Assembly (NCBI GenBank): GCA_002104905.1 | Contig: MCFE01000048.1 | Coordinates: forward strand, 124,001-188,000 | Source of the DNA: Basidiobolus meristosporus CBS 931.73 | Lineage: Eukaryota; Basidiobolomycota; Basidiobolomycetes; Basidiobolales; Basidiobolaceae | Reading direction: 5' to 3' | Length of the DNA: 64,000 bases | Part shown: one piece after another, positions 44,503-54,465 of the stretch | How positions within the stretch are numbered: the first letter of the stretch is position 1 | Layout of the letters: each line of letters opens with the position of its first letter | The notes under the pieces: model-generated | The model's input: the letters and a program-made list of their open reading frames with translations, nothing else | Database searches by the model: none | Told to the model about the DNA's origin: nothing | Translations under genes and position numbers: made by a program

Positions 44503-46500
44503 GAAGAGACTAGAGGGTTGAGCGGTGAATCAGGTTGTCAATGGAAGAGGATTACCGTCGCTAGCATTATTGGGCTTGGCTAGCTCTCCGACACCAGTAC
44601 CCAGAGTATTGCGGAGGTTCTCAAGGCGACGGGGAGCGGTGGCTACTTGATTATTTGTGCCAACGGTGCCAGATATGGTGGAGTGTTCACGAGATAGGGA
44701 AAGTTCAGAAATGCAGTAGTTGATGTTATGAGGACCGTACATTTTTAAACCAAATCCTGGGAGTGCTTCGATGGTGGTGAGCGAAAAGCGTAGCCAGGTG
44801 GCAGATGTCGATATCATTGGAGCTAAAATAGCTGGCCTCGGACTGAGATTTCGATGACCCGGAAGTGTAGTGGAAAAGTACCATGCAAGAAACAGTGCAT
44901 TGCTTGGGATTGTTTGTGCGAATGATACCCTGTCCCCACACCATCTGATCTAGTAAGGGAGACCACCCACTGTAGCCCTATCCGGTGCATATCCAGCCCA
45001 TCCACACCGCTGGATGGGATATCTCACAGACCTGTCCAGTGCTATACACTCCCTAGCCAGAGCCTATTAGTTGGATTATTGATTCAACATCACGAGGTCA
45101 CGAAGTGTGGTGAACGAATGGTGAATCACAAGATGACCCGAAATCAGGTTCGTTGCGAAAACAGCTGATGACCCAGTCGATCAAGAATACCGCCAATGCT
45201 AACATCGAGGATGGTTCATACTGAGCAGCTGAGGATTTATTTCATCCCAGCATTCTCAACCACATCCTATTCATACCGCATCGTCCACCATTCGGTTTTC
45301 ATCCCCTACGCTACCAACACATTTCCTATTTTACATATTGGCGGAGATCCAGATCCTCAGAAGAGATGATTCCCATTCCCATTTCGACGCTGCAAAGAGT
45401 ACGACTTGATTCAGGTGGCTTTGGAATAGGCTGTAAACCAATGGTGGAACTCATCTTAGAGTGGTTGTATAAATAGGAATCGATATAGATTTAATGTAAC
45501 TCTAGATCCACTCGAAAACTCTTGGATCTCGATGGTCTTATCTTCCAAATCAATCCATCTTGAGTATGGCACTTCGAACCGGTATTTGACCAAATGCACA
45601 CCCATCTGTGGGTTCATTGGCGTGGTTTAGGGGCCTATTAGCAGCGTTGGTTGCTTTGACCAGCAGTCCAATTCACTTCATTGGATGGTCGCCTATCTAC
45701 TCCATGGAAAATCAGGACCAGCGCAGCCTTCAGGCGATTCTGGCTGGTGTTTGGTGCAGAGTGGAGCGTAGGTGTTCCCTGACTCGAAGGTTGATGCGTG
45801 TTGATTAGCTTCATCAATTGCGGTTCCAGCCGCTACCTAAACCACTCATCAACACAGTGTGCAAGGGATCAGATACTGGAGTCCATTTGTTTGCACATGA
45901 AATCCATCAAGGCAAAGCATCTCTGGATATGCAGGTCTGGCCAGACACCGGCTCATGGAAATAAATCTTATCTGAAGGCTAGCCATCAATCACATCTATT
46001 TTCAGCATCGTCGAGCCAGCGTATATAGCACTGTACTTCCAACTTTTCATATGTGGGCAGAGCTGTTGTCCACGAATCAGATCTGTCGCATGCCTCACCA
46101 TCGTCAATGACATAGTTTTGGTTATTTTTAACATCTTCGTTTGTCGCCTTTTCTGGAAGGTGGAAATCACCTAATCCTCTCCAACCAGCGCCCACCAATC
46201 GCACAAGCATTTAGGCCATCCTCTCATTTACCAGGAGAGGCAGATGTATCGTTGATGTTGAATTTCATCAATATCAATCTACCAAGCAATGTTAGATTGG
46301 CCGATTAATTAAAATGACATCTCTCATGGCAGTCCTTTTGGCGTGGATACTCCCCTACCATACGTCGAAAACTAAAGAGCGCCAACGATCAGCATGTCAA
46401 ACGTGCGATAATGAATACTGCCCACTCAATCGTACGCTAAAGAATAAATGCCTGTGCACCATATAAGGTAAATAGCATCTACGCAGCTTAGAAGCTCCAG
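44503..46500. other. Intergenic, no gene supported
   Basis: About 2 kb between the synthetase pseudogene and the deacetylase cluster. Only short, stop-rich frames. No repeat or RNA gene recognised. Confidence 0.4.
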
Positions 46501-46508
46501 TATATATA
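46501..46508 (+). promoter_or_regulatory. TATA box of deacetylase gene 1
   Basis: TATATATA, 69-76 bp upstream of ATG 46577. Confidence 0.55.
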
Positions 46509-46576
46509 CCATACGCGCTTCAGAACTGAGCATTAAAAGTTTTGGAAAAATCCTATTGCGGCCAATTTAACATCTA

Positions 46577-47644
46577 ATGAGAATGAGATTCGATATCTGT
46601 ATGTTGGTTTTGGCCGTCTGCACATCAAGTGGGTTGGCTCAGGATACCGCTGCCTCTAGTGAACTGCACCCCATTAACCAGGCGTGGACAAAGCAATACG
46701 ACCTTTCCAAAGTCCCAAACAAGCCCTTGAGGCCGGTTGGATCTGGTACTTGCAAGACTTCAAATTGCGGGCCAGATGAATGTGACAAATGCTTCGAAAG
46801 CTGTGGCAACTGTCCAGTAAAGGATGATGTCTACGGCTGTGGTGCTGGTCAGTGGGCCCTGACATTCGATGATGGCCCGTCAAATTTTACCACTCAGCTG
46901 CTTGACATCCTGGCTGCGGCAAAAGTCAAAGCCACCTTCCTGATGGTTGGCTCGAATGTCGTCAAGTATCCCGAGGTGGTCAAGAGGGCGTACGACGAGG
47001 GCCATCAGATCTCGCAGCACACCTGGTCGCATCCGCACCTGATGAGCATCTCCAACGAGCAGATTGTGGCTGAGGTTCGAGCCACCGAGGAGGCGATCTT
47101 CAACGTCACTGGTGCACGCACAGCGTTCATTCGGCCCCCCTACGGTGAGGCGGATGACCGAGTCAAGGGAGTGTTCAAGGCCATGGGCTACTACAACCTA
47201 CTCTGGAACATGGACACGTTGGATTGGGACATTGTTGCAAAGAAACAAGACCCAGATAACATTCTCAATTCCTTTAAAAACGTCTTGGCTAAAGGCACGG
47301 ATTTGAACCCATTCAATAACCCAGGCTACATTTCACTCCAACACGACCTTTATGTCGAAACCGTCAAGCGGGTTCCCTCCATTGAACAGCTGTTGGAGCA
47401 AAAGAATTTCCATTTTGTACTGGCGCATGAATGCATCAATGTATCGCCTTATCAAAACATCGCCCAGCAGGATACCAAGACCGCAACACCAACCACCGAG
47501 GCTCATGCTTCCAGCTCTAAGGCGACCTCGCCAACCCACGACACTGTTGCCGTCCAGGGGGTTTCTGGGGCACCAGGGTTGTCCCAACCTGGTGTAATGG
47601 TCGCTTTGGTACTATTCATCTCTTCCGCTATCTTTTCTTGTTAA
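46577..47644 (+). CDS. Chitin (polysaccharide) deacetylase 1, CE4 family, GPI-anchored
   Basis: 355 aa, one exon. A signal peptide (MRMRFDICMLVLAVCTSSGLA) is followed by a short spacer and a cysteine-rich module at about residues 57-92 (spacing C-x4-C-x4-C-x2-C-x3-C-x2-C-x7-C). The NodB catalytic domain then runs to about 295: TFDDGPS supplies the first two aspartates (about 96-102), HTWSHPHL the zinc histidines, and RPPYGEADDR the substrate-groove arginine and proline. The C-terminus is Ser/Thr-rich with a hydrophobic tail (VMVALVLFISSAIFSC) typical of a GPI-attachment signal. CE4 enzymes remove acetyl groups from chitin to give chitosan. It should act on the outer membrane face or wall. The stretch from about 46915 to 47215 is almost identical in DNA to copies 2, 3 and 4. 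Confidence 0.92.
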   Translation: MRMRFDICMLVLAVCTSSGLAQDTAASSELHPINQAWTKQYDLSKVPNKPLRPVGSGTCKTSNCGPDECDKCFESCGNCPVKDDVYGCGAGQWALTFDDGPSNFTTQLLDILAAAKVKATFLMVGSNVVKYPEVVKRAYDEGHQISQHTWSHPHLMSISNEQIVAEVRATEEAIFNVTGARTAFIRPPYGEADDRVKGVFKAMGYYNLLWNMDTLDWDIVAKKQDPDNILNSFKNVLAKGTDLNPFNNPGYISLQHDLYVETVKRVPSIEQLLEQKNFHFVLAHECINVSPYQNIAQQDTKTATPTTEAHASSSKATSPTHDTVAVQGVSGAPGLSQPGVMVALVLFISSAIFSC

Positions 47645-48270
47645 ATTCCGCACTACACCGTTGCTTGTTCGTTTCCCTAATACCTACACATACCTTGTAT
47701 ACTCGATATATTACATCTTGCACCCAGTTTGAAAAATATATAACAATAAAGTGCCACGTGGGTAATTTACATCGTATTGATTGACGGGCATCTGATCGAC
47801 CGGCCACGGAGTACGATTAATCGATGGTACGACCCAATCAGATATATGGAGCAAACTCAAAGCTATATATATCTCTCGGTTCCACACACGCCTAAACATA
47901 ACAACTATGGAGGAATTGATTTTGGTGGAATACCTGAATCCACTTCCCTCACATTAATCTTCGATGGGCGCCAACCAAGTCCGGCATGAAATCTAGAATT
48001 TCCCAATCCGGACAAAGCCCAAGGTCTATCACCACATATACGGCTTCGATATCGACCAGTATGGTATCTTTCGTCACAACACCACCAACGCAATCATTTT
48101 CATATCTGGGAGAGACTCAAATATGCTGGACCAAACTTTACGCCCACAGCCGATGGAGTCGATGTGGCTGCGCACATATCCAACATCAGTGTTGTCATGG
48201 GCTTTCGCGTTGCCTCACAATGGACTCCTTGTTCAACGAGCCTAGAGCTTTTCGGCGGAGGCGGGATTGC
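47645..48270. other. Intergenic between deacetylase genes 1 and 2
   Basis: No gene seen. A palindromic CCACGTGG occurs at about 47755. Confidence 0.5.
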
Positions 48271-48274
48271 TGTG

Positions 48275-48282
48275 TATATAAG
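48275..48282 (+). promoter_or_regulatory. TATA box of deacetylase gene 2
   Basis: TATATAAG, about 50 bp upstream of ATG 48332. Confidence 0.6.
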
Positions 48283-48331
48283 CACATGCATCAGACGTGA
48301 ATGGACTAACATCTAGTGTCATTTCAAAGTA

Positions 48332-49438
48332 ATGAAGTTCCCGATAATCTTAGCTTTAATTGCATGTGCCAGGAACATTTTGGCCGAAGGTGATTCCGAT
48401 GGTGAGCCGTATCCCGTGAATCCCACCTGGACAAAGGAGTATGATCTCTCCAAGGTACCTGACAAGTCTCTAAGACCTGTCGGGTCCGGTATCTGCAAGA
48501 ATGCCAACTGTGGGCCTGATGATTGCGATAAGTGCTTCGAAAGCTGCGGGAACTGTCCAGTAAAGGATGATGTCTACGGCTGTGGTGCTGGTCAGTGGGC
48601 CCTGACATTCGACGACGGCCCGTCAGAATACACCACCCAGCTGCTTGACATCCTGGCTGCAGCAAAAGTCAAAGCCACCTTCCTGATGGTTGGCTCGAAT
48701 GTCGTCAAGTATCCCGAGGTGGTCAAGAGGGCGTACGACGAGGGCCATCAGATCTCGCAGCACACCTGGTCGCATCCGCACCTGATGAGCATCTCCAACG
48801 AGCAGATTGTGGCTGAGGTTCGAGCCACCGAGGAGGCGATCTTCAACGTCACTGGTGCACGCACAGCGTTCATTCGGCCCCCCTACGGTGAGGCGGATGA
48901 CCGAGTCAAGGGAGTGTTCAAGGCCATGGGCTACCATAACCTACTCTGGAACATGGACACCTTGGATTGGAGCATCGTTGAAAAGAAGCAAGACCCGGAC
49001 AAGATCCTTGACTCATTTGAAAAGGCATTGAGCAAGGGAACAGATCTGAACCCGTTTGAGAATCCCGGATATATTTCCCTCCAGCACGACCTCTATGTAG
49101 AGACAGTGAAGCGCGTGCCCAAGATCGAGCAGCTTTTGGCCCAGCATGGGTTCCACTTTGTTCTTACTCATGAATGTATCAATGCCCCTCCGTACCAAAA
49201 TTCCCCCACAGGTAACTCGACCCAAACCTCGTCGAGTATTCCAACCAGTACTGCCTTGGCATCGGCAACGGCATCAAGAACCGGATCAACGTCCAAGGCT
49301 TCGTCGAAACCATCTCTTCCAACCACTGGGACAAATTCTAATGCTCACATAGCATCTAGTGGTAACATCCTAATGAGCTCCAATGATCTTATCAAGTTGG
49401 CTACATATGTGGCAATCCTTGCTGGACTATCCAGATAA
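48332..49438 (+). CDS. Chitin deacetylase 2, CE4 family, GPI-anchored
   Basis: 368 aa, one exon, in the same direction about 690 bp after copy 1. Signal peptide MKFPIILALIACARNILA, the same cysteine module (CFESCGNCPVKDDVYGC), and a NodB domain with TFDDGPS, HTWSHPHL and RPPYGEADDR. A longer Ser/Thr-rich stalk and a hydrophobic GPI-type end (LIKLATYVAILAGL) follow. From about 48490 to 48960 the DNA is essentially identical to copy 4 (51550-52020). The parts before and after differ from it clearly, in coding and intergenic sequence alike. This points to a converted tract rather than recent whole-gene duplication. The expected role is as in copy 1. Separate promoters suggest the copies can be regulated separately. 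Confidence 0.92.
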   Translation: MKFPIILALIACARNILAEGDSDGEPYPVNPTWTKEYDLSKVPDKSLRPVGSGICKNANCGPDDCDKCFESCGNCPVKDDVYGCGAGQWALTFDDGPSEYTTQLLDILAAAKVKATFLMVGSNVVKYPEVVKRAYDEGHQISQHTWSHPHLMSISNEQIVAEVRATEEAIFNVTGARTAFIRPPYGEADDRVKGVFKAMGYHNLLWNMDTLDWSIVEKKQDPDKILDSFEKALSKGTDLNPFENPGYISLQHDLYVETVKRVPKIEQLLAQHGFHFVLTHECINAPPYQNSPTGNSTQTSSSIPTSTALASATASRTGSTSKASSKPSLPTTGTNSNAHIASSGNILMSSNDLIKLATYVAILAGLSR

Positions 49439-49724
49439 TCCCAGTAAAATCCCGACCATTTCCAAATCCATTTCATCAGACCACGTTGTTCAGTCCCATT
49501 ATACACACAGCCGGTGAAAGCTAAGATTTAATAAATCATCCGCATTCTTAGATCCCGCAAATTGCCGATTGTCATACTCACAATTCAGTTCAATGCACAT
49601 TGTGCAAACCCATTTGTGTCGAGCGATTCGGTAGTGAAGGTTGGATGTTAGCAATCGAACGCCAAATCCGACTTAAGCTCGCCATTTCATGCTCGTTATC
49701 GCATCCGAACCTCGTTCCAACCCG

Positions 49725-50759
49725 ATGAAATTTCACGCCACCCTACTCTTGTTTACCACAGTTTGATGTTTGGATGCTTTAACCCAGGGACGAATAAAGG
49801 ACGATTCCCTGTACCCAGTTAATCCTGATTGGACCAATCAATATGCCCTTTCTTTCGTCCCTACTAATCCATTGAGATCTGTTGGATCTGGGATTTGTAA
49901 GAATGCCACATGCGATGCTAACGACTGTGACCGCTGTTACGAAAGCTGCGGGAACTGTCCAGTAAAGGATGATGTCTTTGGCTGTGGTGCTGGTCAGTAG
50001 GCCCTGACATTCGACGACGGCCCGTCAGAATACACCACCCAGCTGCTTGGCATCCTGGCTGCAGCAAAAGTCAAAGCCACCTTCCTGATGGTTGGCTCGA
50101 ATGTCGTCAAGTATCCCGAGGTGGTCAAGAGGGCGTACGACGAGGGCCATCAGATCTCGCAGCACACCTGGTCACATCCGCACCTGATGAGCATCTCCAA
50201 CGAGCAGATTGTGGCTGAGGTTCGAGCCACCGAGGAGGCGATCTTCAACGTCACTGGTGCACGCACCGCGTTCATTCGGCCCCCCTACGGTGAGGCGGAT
50301 GACCGAGTCAAGGGAGTGTTCAAGGCTATGGGCTACCGCAATCTACTCTGGAACATAGACACCTTGGATTGGGACATTGTTGCAAAGAAATAAGATCCAA
50401 GCAAGATCATCGATTCATTCGAAAGCGCTCTAACGAAAGGGACAAGCCTCAGCCTATTCAACGATACAGGCTATATGTCGCTGTAACACGACCTCTATGT
50501 AGAAACCGTTAAGCGTGTTCGGAAGATCGAGGAGCTTCTAGAGCAGTATAGCTTTCACTTTGTCGTACCATACCAAATCAACCTCGGCGATAATCTGCTT
50601 TTCAGAGTCACTCCAACCCACGAGGGCGTCAGAGCGGGCTTGCCGGACATTCCCGAAACTTCCATAGCACAAACAAACAGTAATCAAGAGTCCAAGCCTC
50701 CGGTGGAGATTTCGTCTATTGCCATTGGTAGTCAAGCGGCATTTACCGCTCTCAATTGA
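49725..50759 (+). pseudogene. Chitin deacetylase 3, pseudogene with four in-frame stops
   Basis: The frame is kept from ATG 49725 to a terminal TGA at 50757-50759 with no frameshift, but stops lie at 49764 (TGA), 49998 (TAG in place of the Trp before ALTFDDGPS), 50391 (TAA in place of Gln) and 50484 (TAA in place of Gln in the SLQHDL block). Three of the four are explained by single C-to-T or G-to-A changes compared with the sister copies. The cysteine module and NodB motifs remain readable, and the central tract (about 49940-50350) is nearly identical in DNA to copies 2 and 4. The C-terminal part after about 50560 no longer resembles the family and lacks a GPI-type end. It is unlikely to make an enzyme, but may still exchange sequence with its neighbours. 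Confidence 0.9.
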
Positions 50760-51335
50760 TTGCTTATATGGCGGCTCCCAAATTTCTCAGATACTTTAGA
50801 CTTCAGACTGGTACCTTCAAATACAACCTAGAATCTAAAAGAACCCATACCAGATCGTGTAAAATTGGTGATGCTGTCCTATGTATAGATTAGCATTGCT
50901 GCCTGAAAGGATCCAGCAGATTAGGCCGTGACTTGTAATAAATCCATGCATCTCATTAAATCTCCACGTGAGCCACATCCCGCCCAACTAGCCAATCATC
51001 GAAGGTGTCGAACGCGAATGGCATAGGAAATCAAACACCACTCCCATTTTATCCTAATTAAGCAACATCTGCGTAGAAATTGTAACTCAGGTCGTCGGAG
51101 AGAAATAGGGAAAACGTAATGCAACCGAGAAAACTTAATATCGGGTAAACTCCCGTCTTCACGTCATCTACGCCAATATTCCGGTTGAACGAGATCTTTG
51201 GGGAGACAAGTCAATTCATTCAACATGCGGTGATGATTTTCATCCACGCCAACAAATATTCCAAAAGGAGGAGACTCAAGGTGTTTGTGCATCGCAATCT
51301 AGAGGTTCCAAAACTACATTTCAATCTCAGAGAAG

Positions 51336-51341
51336 TATAAG
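51336..51341 (+). promoter_or_regulatory. TATA-like box of deacetylase gene 4
   Basis: TATAAG, 64 bp upstream of ATG 51405. The spacing supports that ATG over the upstream in-frame TTG. Confidence 0.5.
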
Positions 51342-51404
51342 AAGTGGGGTTGAGTATTGTGGGAGAAGTTATCCCTTGAAGAGTCTGCCGAAATCCCTAG
51401 GAAT

Positions 51405-52463
51405 ATGAGGGCTTTTTCGTTTGTCTTGGTTACCTGCTTCTCTGCCATTATGGCTGAGGAAAACGGACTTCACCCAGTAAGACCTGAATGGACCAAGCAG
51501 TATAACCTTTCTCAAGTTCCCAACAAGCCCTTGAGGCCGGTCGGATCTGGTATCTGCAAGAATGCCAACTGTGGGCCTGATGATTGCGATAAGTGCTTCG
51601 AAAGCTGCGGGAACTGTCCAGTAAAGGATGATGTCTACGGCTGTGGTGCTGGTCAGTGGGCCCTGACATTCGACGACGGCCCGTCAGAATACACCACCCA
51701 GCTGCTTGACATCCTGGCTGCAGCAAAAGTCAAAGCCACCTTCCTGATGGTTGGCTCGAATGTCGTCAAGTATCCCGAGGTGGTCAAGAGGGCGTACGAC
51801 GAGGGCCATCAGATCTCGCAGCACACCTGGTCGCATCCGCACCTGATGAGCATCTCCAACGAGCAGATTGTGGCTGAGGTTCGAGCCACCGAGGAGGCGA
51901 TCTTCAACGTCACTGGTGCACGCACAGCGTTCATTCGGCCCCCCTACGGTGAGGCGGATGACCGAGTCAAGGGAGTGTTCAAGGCCATGGGCTACCGCAA
52001 CCTACTCTGGAACATGGACACGTTGGATTGGGATATCGTTGAAAAGAAGAAGAATCCGGATAATATCCTCGAGTCCTTCAAGAATGCTCTGGCCAAGGAT
52101 ACAGGGCTGAATCCTTTCCAAGACCCAGGCTACATTTCCCTCCAGCACGACCTCTATGTAGAGACAGTGAAGCGCGTTCCGAAAATCGAGGAGCTTTTGG
52201 CTCAACACGGGTTCCATTTTGAACTTGCCCACGCCTGTGTTAATCTTCCACCCTACCAAAACAAAGTAAACCAAACCACCGTCACTTCCACTCTTCCTTC
52301 CCCCTCCACATCATACAGCGCAACTACCACTAGCGGTCAAGATCCTACTCCCAAGGCTAACGCTGATGGTCAAGCTAAGATCGAGGCTACCTCGATGGGA
52401 GCAAAACTTTTGCACCCTTTAACATTAATTCCCTTGAGTGCCATTGCTTTGACGCGCTTGTAA
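51405..52463 (+). CDS. Chitin deacetylase 4, CE4 family, GPI-anchored
   Basis: 352 aa from ATG 51405, where a signal peptide begins (MRAFSFVLVTCFSAIMA). The in-frame extension to 51357 has no ATG and would hide the signal peptide. The cysteine module, TFDDGPS, HTWSHPHL and RPPYGEADDR are all intact, and a Ser/Thr-rich stalk precedes the hydrophobic end (LLHPLTLIPLSAIALTRL). One odd point: near the end of the catalytic domain the family's HECIN reads HACVN, a change also absent from copies 1, 2 and 5. The central tract is shared with copies 1-3. Function as for copy 1. Confidence 0.9.
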   Translation: MRAFSFVLVTCFSAIMAEENGLHPVRPEWTKQYNLSQVPNKPLRPVGSGICKNANCGPDDCDKCFESCGNCPVKDDVYGCGAGQWALTFDDGPSEYTTQLLDILAAAKVKATFLMVGSNVVKYPEVVKRAYDEGHQISQHTWSHPHLMSISNEQIVAEVRATEEAIFNVTGARTAFIRPPYGEADDRVKGVFKAMGYRNLLWNMDTLDWDIVEKKKNPDNILESFKNALAKDTGLNPFQDPGYISLQHDLYVETVKRVPKIEELLAQHGFHFELAHACVNLPPYQNKVNQTTVTSTLPSPSTSYSATTTSGQDPTPKANADGQAKIEATSMGAKLLHPLTLIPLSAIALTRL

Positions 52464-53080
52464 TTAAACAAATTTTAGGTCATGCACCAGTAATTTCTTA
52501 AGGCAGATGGGCTATCACGGATCTAGCCTTCCAGAATCACTTATATAATGCACCACCAGAGCTACTTGGTTACAATAGGAAGCAAAGGATGGGGATGTAT
52601 GGGTAGAAATGACGTAGTGCTCGTGGGACTTTCGTTATCAAAAGGTCTGGAGGATGGGATCAAAACGATATCCCGGCAACCGAGTGGTTCCCCTTTAATT
52701 TAACCAATATGTGGATATGCCTACAGATGCCGATCAATAAAACCGGTTCCGAAGCTGACCATCCATCGCGTGGTTACACACTGCTTGGTGTAGAGCACAG
52801 AAATCTCAACGGTTCACATAGAGTGAGGGGAAATAATTTCCGTTGGAAAGCAGGAGGAGCCGGATTGGGCTTGATGACTCGGCTAGGCAGTCAGAGGAGA
52901 TTGTCTGGAATGCTCACCTCATGACTGGCAATGCACCCCTTAAGAGAGGGTGCACCCCAGCTGCCCGCGAATTCTTTAAGCCGACATGGTGGAGAGAATC
53001 CTTAGGAATGCAGGTAATCAAGCATAAAGCCATTAATTCGACATGTTTCTTTTCGCAATGATTGCCCCCAAAAAAGGTGG
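52464..53080. other. Intergenic between deacetylase genes 4 and 5
   Basis: No supported gene. Confidence 0.45.
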
Positions 53081-53084
53081 CAAA

Positions 53085-53090
53085 TATAAG
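53085..53090 (+). promoter_or_regulatory. TATA-like box of deacetylase gene 5
   Basis: TATAAG, 70 bp upstream of ATG 53160. Confidence 0.5.
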
Positions 53091-53159
53091 GAACGAAGAT
53101 GGGCTTGCTGTTCATCATTCAGCCCCTCGATCTAGATCTACTTCTACTCTTTAATAATC

Positions 53160-54221
53160 ATGAGATTCGTCTCCATTGGACTGTTGCTTGCCTTGCTCGG
53201 TCTAGCACAACTAGCTAGATCGCAGGAGGCTGCTTCGAGCGAGTTAGCCAAAATCAATTCGCAATGGATGAAGCAATACGATCTCTCCAAAGTGCCGAGC
53301 ATCGCGCCCAAAAAAGTGGGCTCTGGAACCTGTACCAACAGTGCTTGCGGCCCCACTGATTGCGACAAATGCTGGGAAAGCTGCGGTAACTGTGCCTTGC
53401 TGGACGATGTCTATGGATGCACGGCGGGTAAATGGGCCCTGTCATTCGATGATGGCCCATCGAACTATACAATGCAGCTGTTGGATATTCTTGCTGCAGC
53501 CAAGGTGAAGGCGACCTTCCTGATGATCGGCTCGCAAGTGACTCAGTTTCCTGATGCAGTCAAGAGAGCTTTCAATGAGGGCCACCAGATCGCATCTCAC
53601 TCATGGTCTCATCCTCATCTGATGTCACTCTCCAATGAGCAGATTGTGGCGGAAGTCAAGTCTACCGAGGATGCAATCGTGAACATCACTGGGGTCAGGC
53701 CAGCATTTATCCGGCCGCCGTATGGCGAGGCTGACGGCCGTGTCAAGGCGATTTTCAAAGCTATGGGGTACAGCAATTTGCTGTGGAACATGGATACTTT
53801 GGACTGGGACATTGTGGCCAAAAAGGAGAGCCCAGCCTTGATCCTCAACTCGTTCACAGCAGCACTGACTAATGGCACCTCTTTAAACGCACACAGCGAC
53901 CCAGGGTATATCTCATTGCAGCATGATATTTACATAGACACAGTCAAGGAAGTACCATCCATAGAAAAGTTGTTGATACAGCATAACTTCACCTTCGTGC
54001 TTGCCCATGAGTGCATCAACCGACCACCATACCAAGGAAATGTCCCCAGTACCAACTCTACATCAAGCGCTGCCAGTAGAACAAGCACCAGTTCAGCCGC
54101 TTCAACCAGTGTGCCCGTCTCCGCCGTCGAGCTGCCTGCCAAATCGGAGTCCACTACGAACTACCAGGGCTCTTTAGTCTTCATCTTAAGCGCATTTGGT
54201 GCCCTTTTGACATATTTATAA
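53160..54221 (+). CDS. Chitin deacetylase 5, CE4 family, GPI-anchored, outside the converted group
   Basis: 353 aa, one exon. Signal peptide MRFVSIGLLLALLGLAQLARS, cysteine module (CWESCGNCALLDDVYGC), then SFDDGPS, HSWSHPHL and RPPYGEADGR. The tail is Ser/Thr-rich with a GPI-type hydrophobic end (LVFILSAFGALLTYL). The layout matches copies 1, 2 and 4 residue for residue in most of the domain, but the DNA differs throughout, including the tract that is nearly invariant in copies 1-4. It therefore shows what ordinary divergence looks like in this family. Two N-glycosylation-type sites (NIT, NGT) are present. Confidence 0.92.
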   Translation: MRFVSIGLLLALLGLAQLARSQEAASSELAKINSQWMKQYDLSKVPSIAPKKVGSGTCTNSACGPTDCDKCWESCGNCALLDDVYGCTAGKWALSFDDGPSNYTMQLLDILAAAKVKATFLMIGSQVTQFPDAVKRAFNEGHQIASHSWSHPHLMSLSNEQIVAEVKSTEDAIVNITGVRPAFIRPPYGEADGRVKAIFKAMGYSNLLWNMDTLDWDIVAKKESPALILNSFTAALTNGTSLNAHSDPGYISLQHDIYIDTVKEVPSIEKLLIQHNFTFVLAHECINRPPYQGNVPSTNSTSSAASRTSTSSAASTSVPVSAVELPAKSESTTNYQGSLVFILSAFGALLTYL

Positions 54222-54465
54222 TTGATTTATAATATCCAACCATCTTCAATAAACTCTAATATTCTAAGCACTCGGGTTTGACTCTGTTTGTCAACCCCAA
54301 CTCTATAGTTTGGCATGTGGTGAAAATCCTCATGGATCCATTTTGCACGAAGAGTATATATTTTTCCATTGGTTTGAAGAGAATTAGGAATGAATGAAGT
54401 GCTTTGATATAGAGTACGGTATCATGATATATGGAAGATACTGGCCAGGATCAACCTAGACGAAA

